From Paenibacillus sp. H1-7 (GTDB lineage: Bacteria; Bacillota; Bacilli; Paenibacillales; NBRC-103111), in contig NZ_CP031168.1 of assembly GCF_022354825.1 (NCBI RefSeq), positions 2,729,501 to 2,793,500 on the forward strand: a stretch of 64,000 nucleotides of DNA, given 5' to 3'. Shown piece after piece: positions 63,160-64,000 of the stretch; the first letter of the stretch is position 1; each line of letters starts with the position of its first letter. The notes below the pieces were generated by a model. That model saw nothing but the letters and a program-made list of their open reading frames with translations, searched no databases and had not been told where the DNA came from. The translations under genes and the position numbers were made by a program.

Positions 63160-64000
63160 TTGATAAAGATGAAACCGTTCCTGCCTTTTGCAACCCTGTT
63201 AACCGTATGTATCACGATACTAACCGTGCTTCTAGCCCCGGTGCCATTTACTCCATCAGTCAGCGCCAGTGAGGAGCCTATGACGGTCATTGACGAAAAT
63301 GCCGATTACTCCAAGCTTTTTTACAAAACAAGTAATATTGCAATAAGCTCTAGCAGCCCCGAGCGGTATGGAGGCGATAGCTCCAGATTTTACAAAACGT
63401 CGAATGGGGAAGCTTACGTCATTTACGAGACTCCGAATGCAGATATTCGTGTCTGGAGCGGCTTCCAGATTGTGACGTGGTACAATCGAAGCGGCACGGG
63501 TGTCATACCTGGGGATATGTCTTTTGAGGCTTCGCCGGACAACTCCGTATACACTCCGATGGAAAGTGTTGTCAAAACGGTCAGCACGGATCCGTTGGTC
63601 GGGGGCTGGGGCAAGGTGAGCTGGGATGCGACGGCACTGCCTGCCGGGACCCGATATGTCAAGATCGTGTTCGGAGATACGGCAGCGCATCCGAGCTCGT
63701 GGGCCATCCAGATCGGCAAATCGACCCTGTACTCTGTGTACAACCGGCTGGCTCTTCAAGAAGAGATCGACGCCTCGCAATCCGTGCTGAATAGCGCCGT
63801 AGTCGGTAACGGCCCCGGACAGTATCCTCAAGCGGCTGCCACCGCGTTCGCTTCGGCGATTGAGGCCGCACGGGCTGTCAACAATAATCCCGATGCATTG
63901 CCGAACGAAATGCAGTCCGCCTACAACCAATTGAAGCAAGCGCGCAGCACATTTTTGAACGCAGTCAACATGGCCTTGAATTGGCCTGCCGGCGCTACAA
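63160..64000 (+). CDS. Secreted protein, N-terminal part (3' end outside window)
   Basis: TTG 63160 is 8 bases after AAAGGAGG (63144-63151); ATG 63169 is an alternative. The frame stays open to the last base, so about 280 residues are seen. The N-terminus (MKPFLPFATLLTVCITILTVLL ... SVSAS) is a signal peptide with cleavage near residue 37. A beta-sandwich of about 140 residues follows (YVIYETPNADIRVWSGFQIVTWY ... GGWGKVSWDATALPAGTRYVKIVFGD), resembling carbohydrate-binding domains. Then a helical FIVAR-like segment (LQEEIDASQSVLNSAVVGNGPGQYP ... AAIEAARAVNN style, ending AYNQLKQARSTF). This arrangement is common at the start of large secreted lyases and hydrolases; the catalytic part would be beyond the window. 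Confidence 0.8.
   Translation, partial: MIKMKPFLPFATLLTVCITILTVLLAPVPFTPSVSASEEPMTVIDENADYSKLFYKTSNIAISSSSPERYGGDSSRFYKTSNGEAYVIYETPNADIRVWSGFQIVTWYNRSGTGVIPGDMSFEASPDNSVYTPMESVVKTVSTDPLVGGWGKVSWDATALPAGTRYVKIVFGDTAAHPSSWAIQIGKSTLYSVYNRLALQEEIDASQSVLNSAVVGNGPGQYPQAAATAFASAIEAARAVNNNPDALPNEMQSAYNQLKQARSTFLNAVNMALNWPAGAT

Noticed and set aside
62975..63163. 62-codon plus-strand open frame in the gap before the last gene
   Set aside because: Starts within the terminator, has no ribosome site and ends inside the start region of the secreted protein.

Overview
The window looks like a chromosomal carbohydrate-utilisation region of a spore-forming Bacillota of the Paenibacillaceae (Paenibacillus or a close relative). 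This is inferred from repeated YesM/YesN-type two-component systems beside lplABC-type sugar ABC transporters without ATPases, secreted multi-domain glycoside hydrolases, an SLH-domain surface protein, a FIMAH-domain pectate lyase, a Ger(x)C spore germination lipoprotein and AGGAGG-type ribosome binding sites. I saw no tRNA, rRNA, CRISPR array, insertion sequence or phage gene.

Layout. 1-4.6 kb: the end of a GH38 alpha-mannosidase and a secreted GH71/GH99-like enzyme. 4.7-7.2 kb: a divergent MFS exporter and a LacI-type regulator with two perfect operators on its own promoter. 7.5-11.8 kb: an orphan sugar-binding lipoprotein, a formylglycine-generating-enzyme-like protein without the catalytic cysteines, and a PL9 pectate lyase. 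11.9-14.2 kb: housekeeping-type genes (TetR regulator, small zinc-ribbon-like protein, a CysJ-like reductase without its flavodoxin domain). 14.6-19.3 kb: permease, permease, binding protein, followed by the deleted and frameshifted remnant of an AraC-type regulator. 19.4-26.0 kb: an SLH surface protein coupled to a 1547-residue GH39-like enzyme. 26.2-29.4 kb: a GH29 alpha-L-fucosidase and an orphan Ger(x)C protein. 30.0-43.0 kb: YesM/YesN, a complete lplABC-type importer, a GH51 arabinofuranosidase and a secreted GH43 enzyme with four CBM6-like modules. 43.1-43.7 kb: a small membrane-anchored protein of unknown function.

43.9-60.7 kb is the most unusual part: one long co-directional gene set of YesM/YesN, a binding protein with MalF/MalG-type permeases, three Gfo/Idh/MocA oxidoreductases, a PdxA2-like dehydrogenase, a LarA-like racemase homologue, a sugar-isomerase-type TIM barrel, a split UxaA-type dehydratase, and an MhpF/MhpE pair (acylating aldehyde dehydrogenase and 4-hydroxy-2-oxo-acid aldolase). 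MhpE/MhpF normally end aromatic meta-cleavage, but no aromatic gene is present. I infer a non-phosphorylative sugar-acid route ending in pyruvate plus an acyl-CoA. A probable CcpA (cre) site sits at the promoter before the sensor kinase. The set ends at a strong terminator and is followed by an unclassified, lyase-like cytoplasmic protein (61.0-62.9 kb) and a secreted protein that runs off the window end.

Taken together, secreted and surface enzymes would trim a plant-type polysaccharide (pectin, arabinan, fucosylated or mannose-containing glycans), the CUT1 importers (probably energised by a shared MsmX-type ATPase encoded elsewhere) bring in oligosaccharides, and cytoplasmic GH29, GH38 and GH51 enzymes and the oxidative pathway finish degradation. 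All functional statements come from reading the translated sequence by eye; no database search was run.
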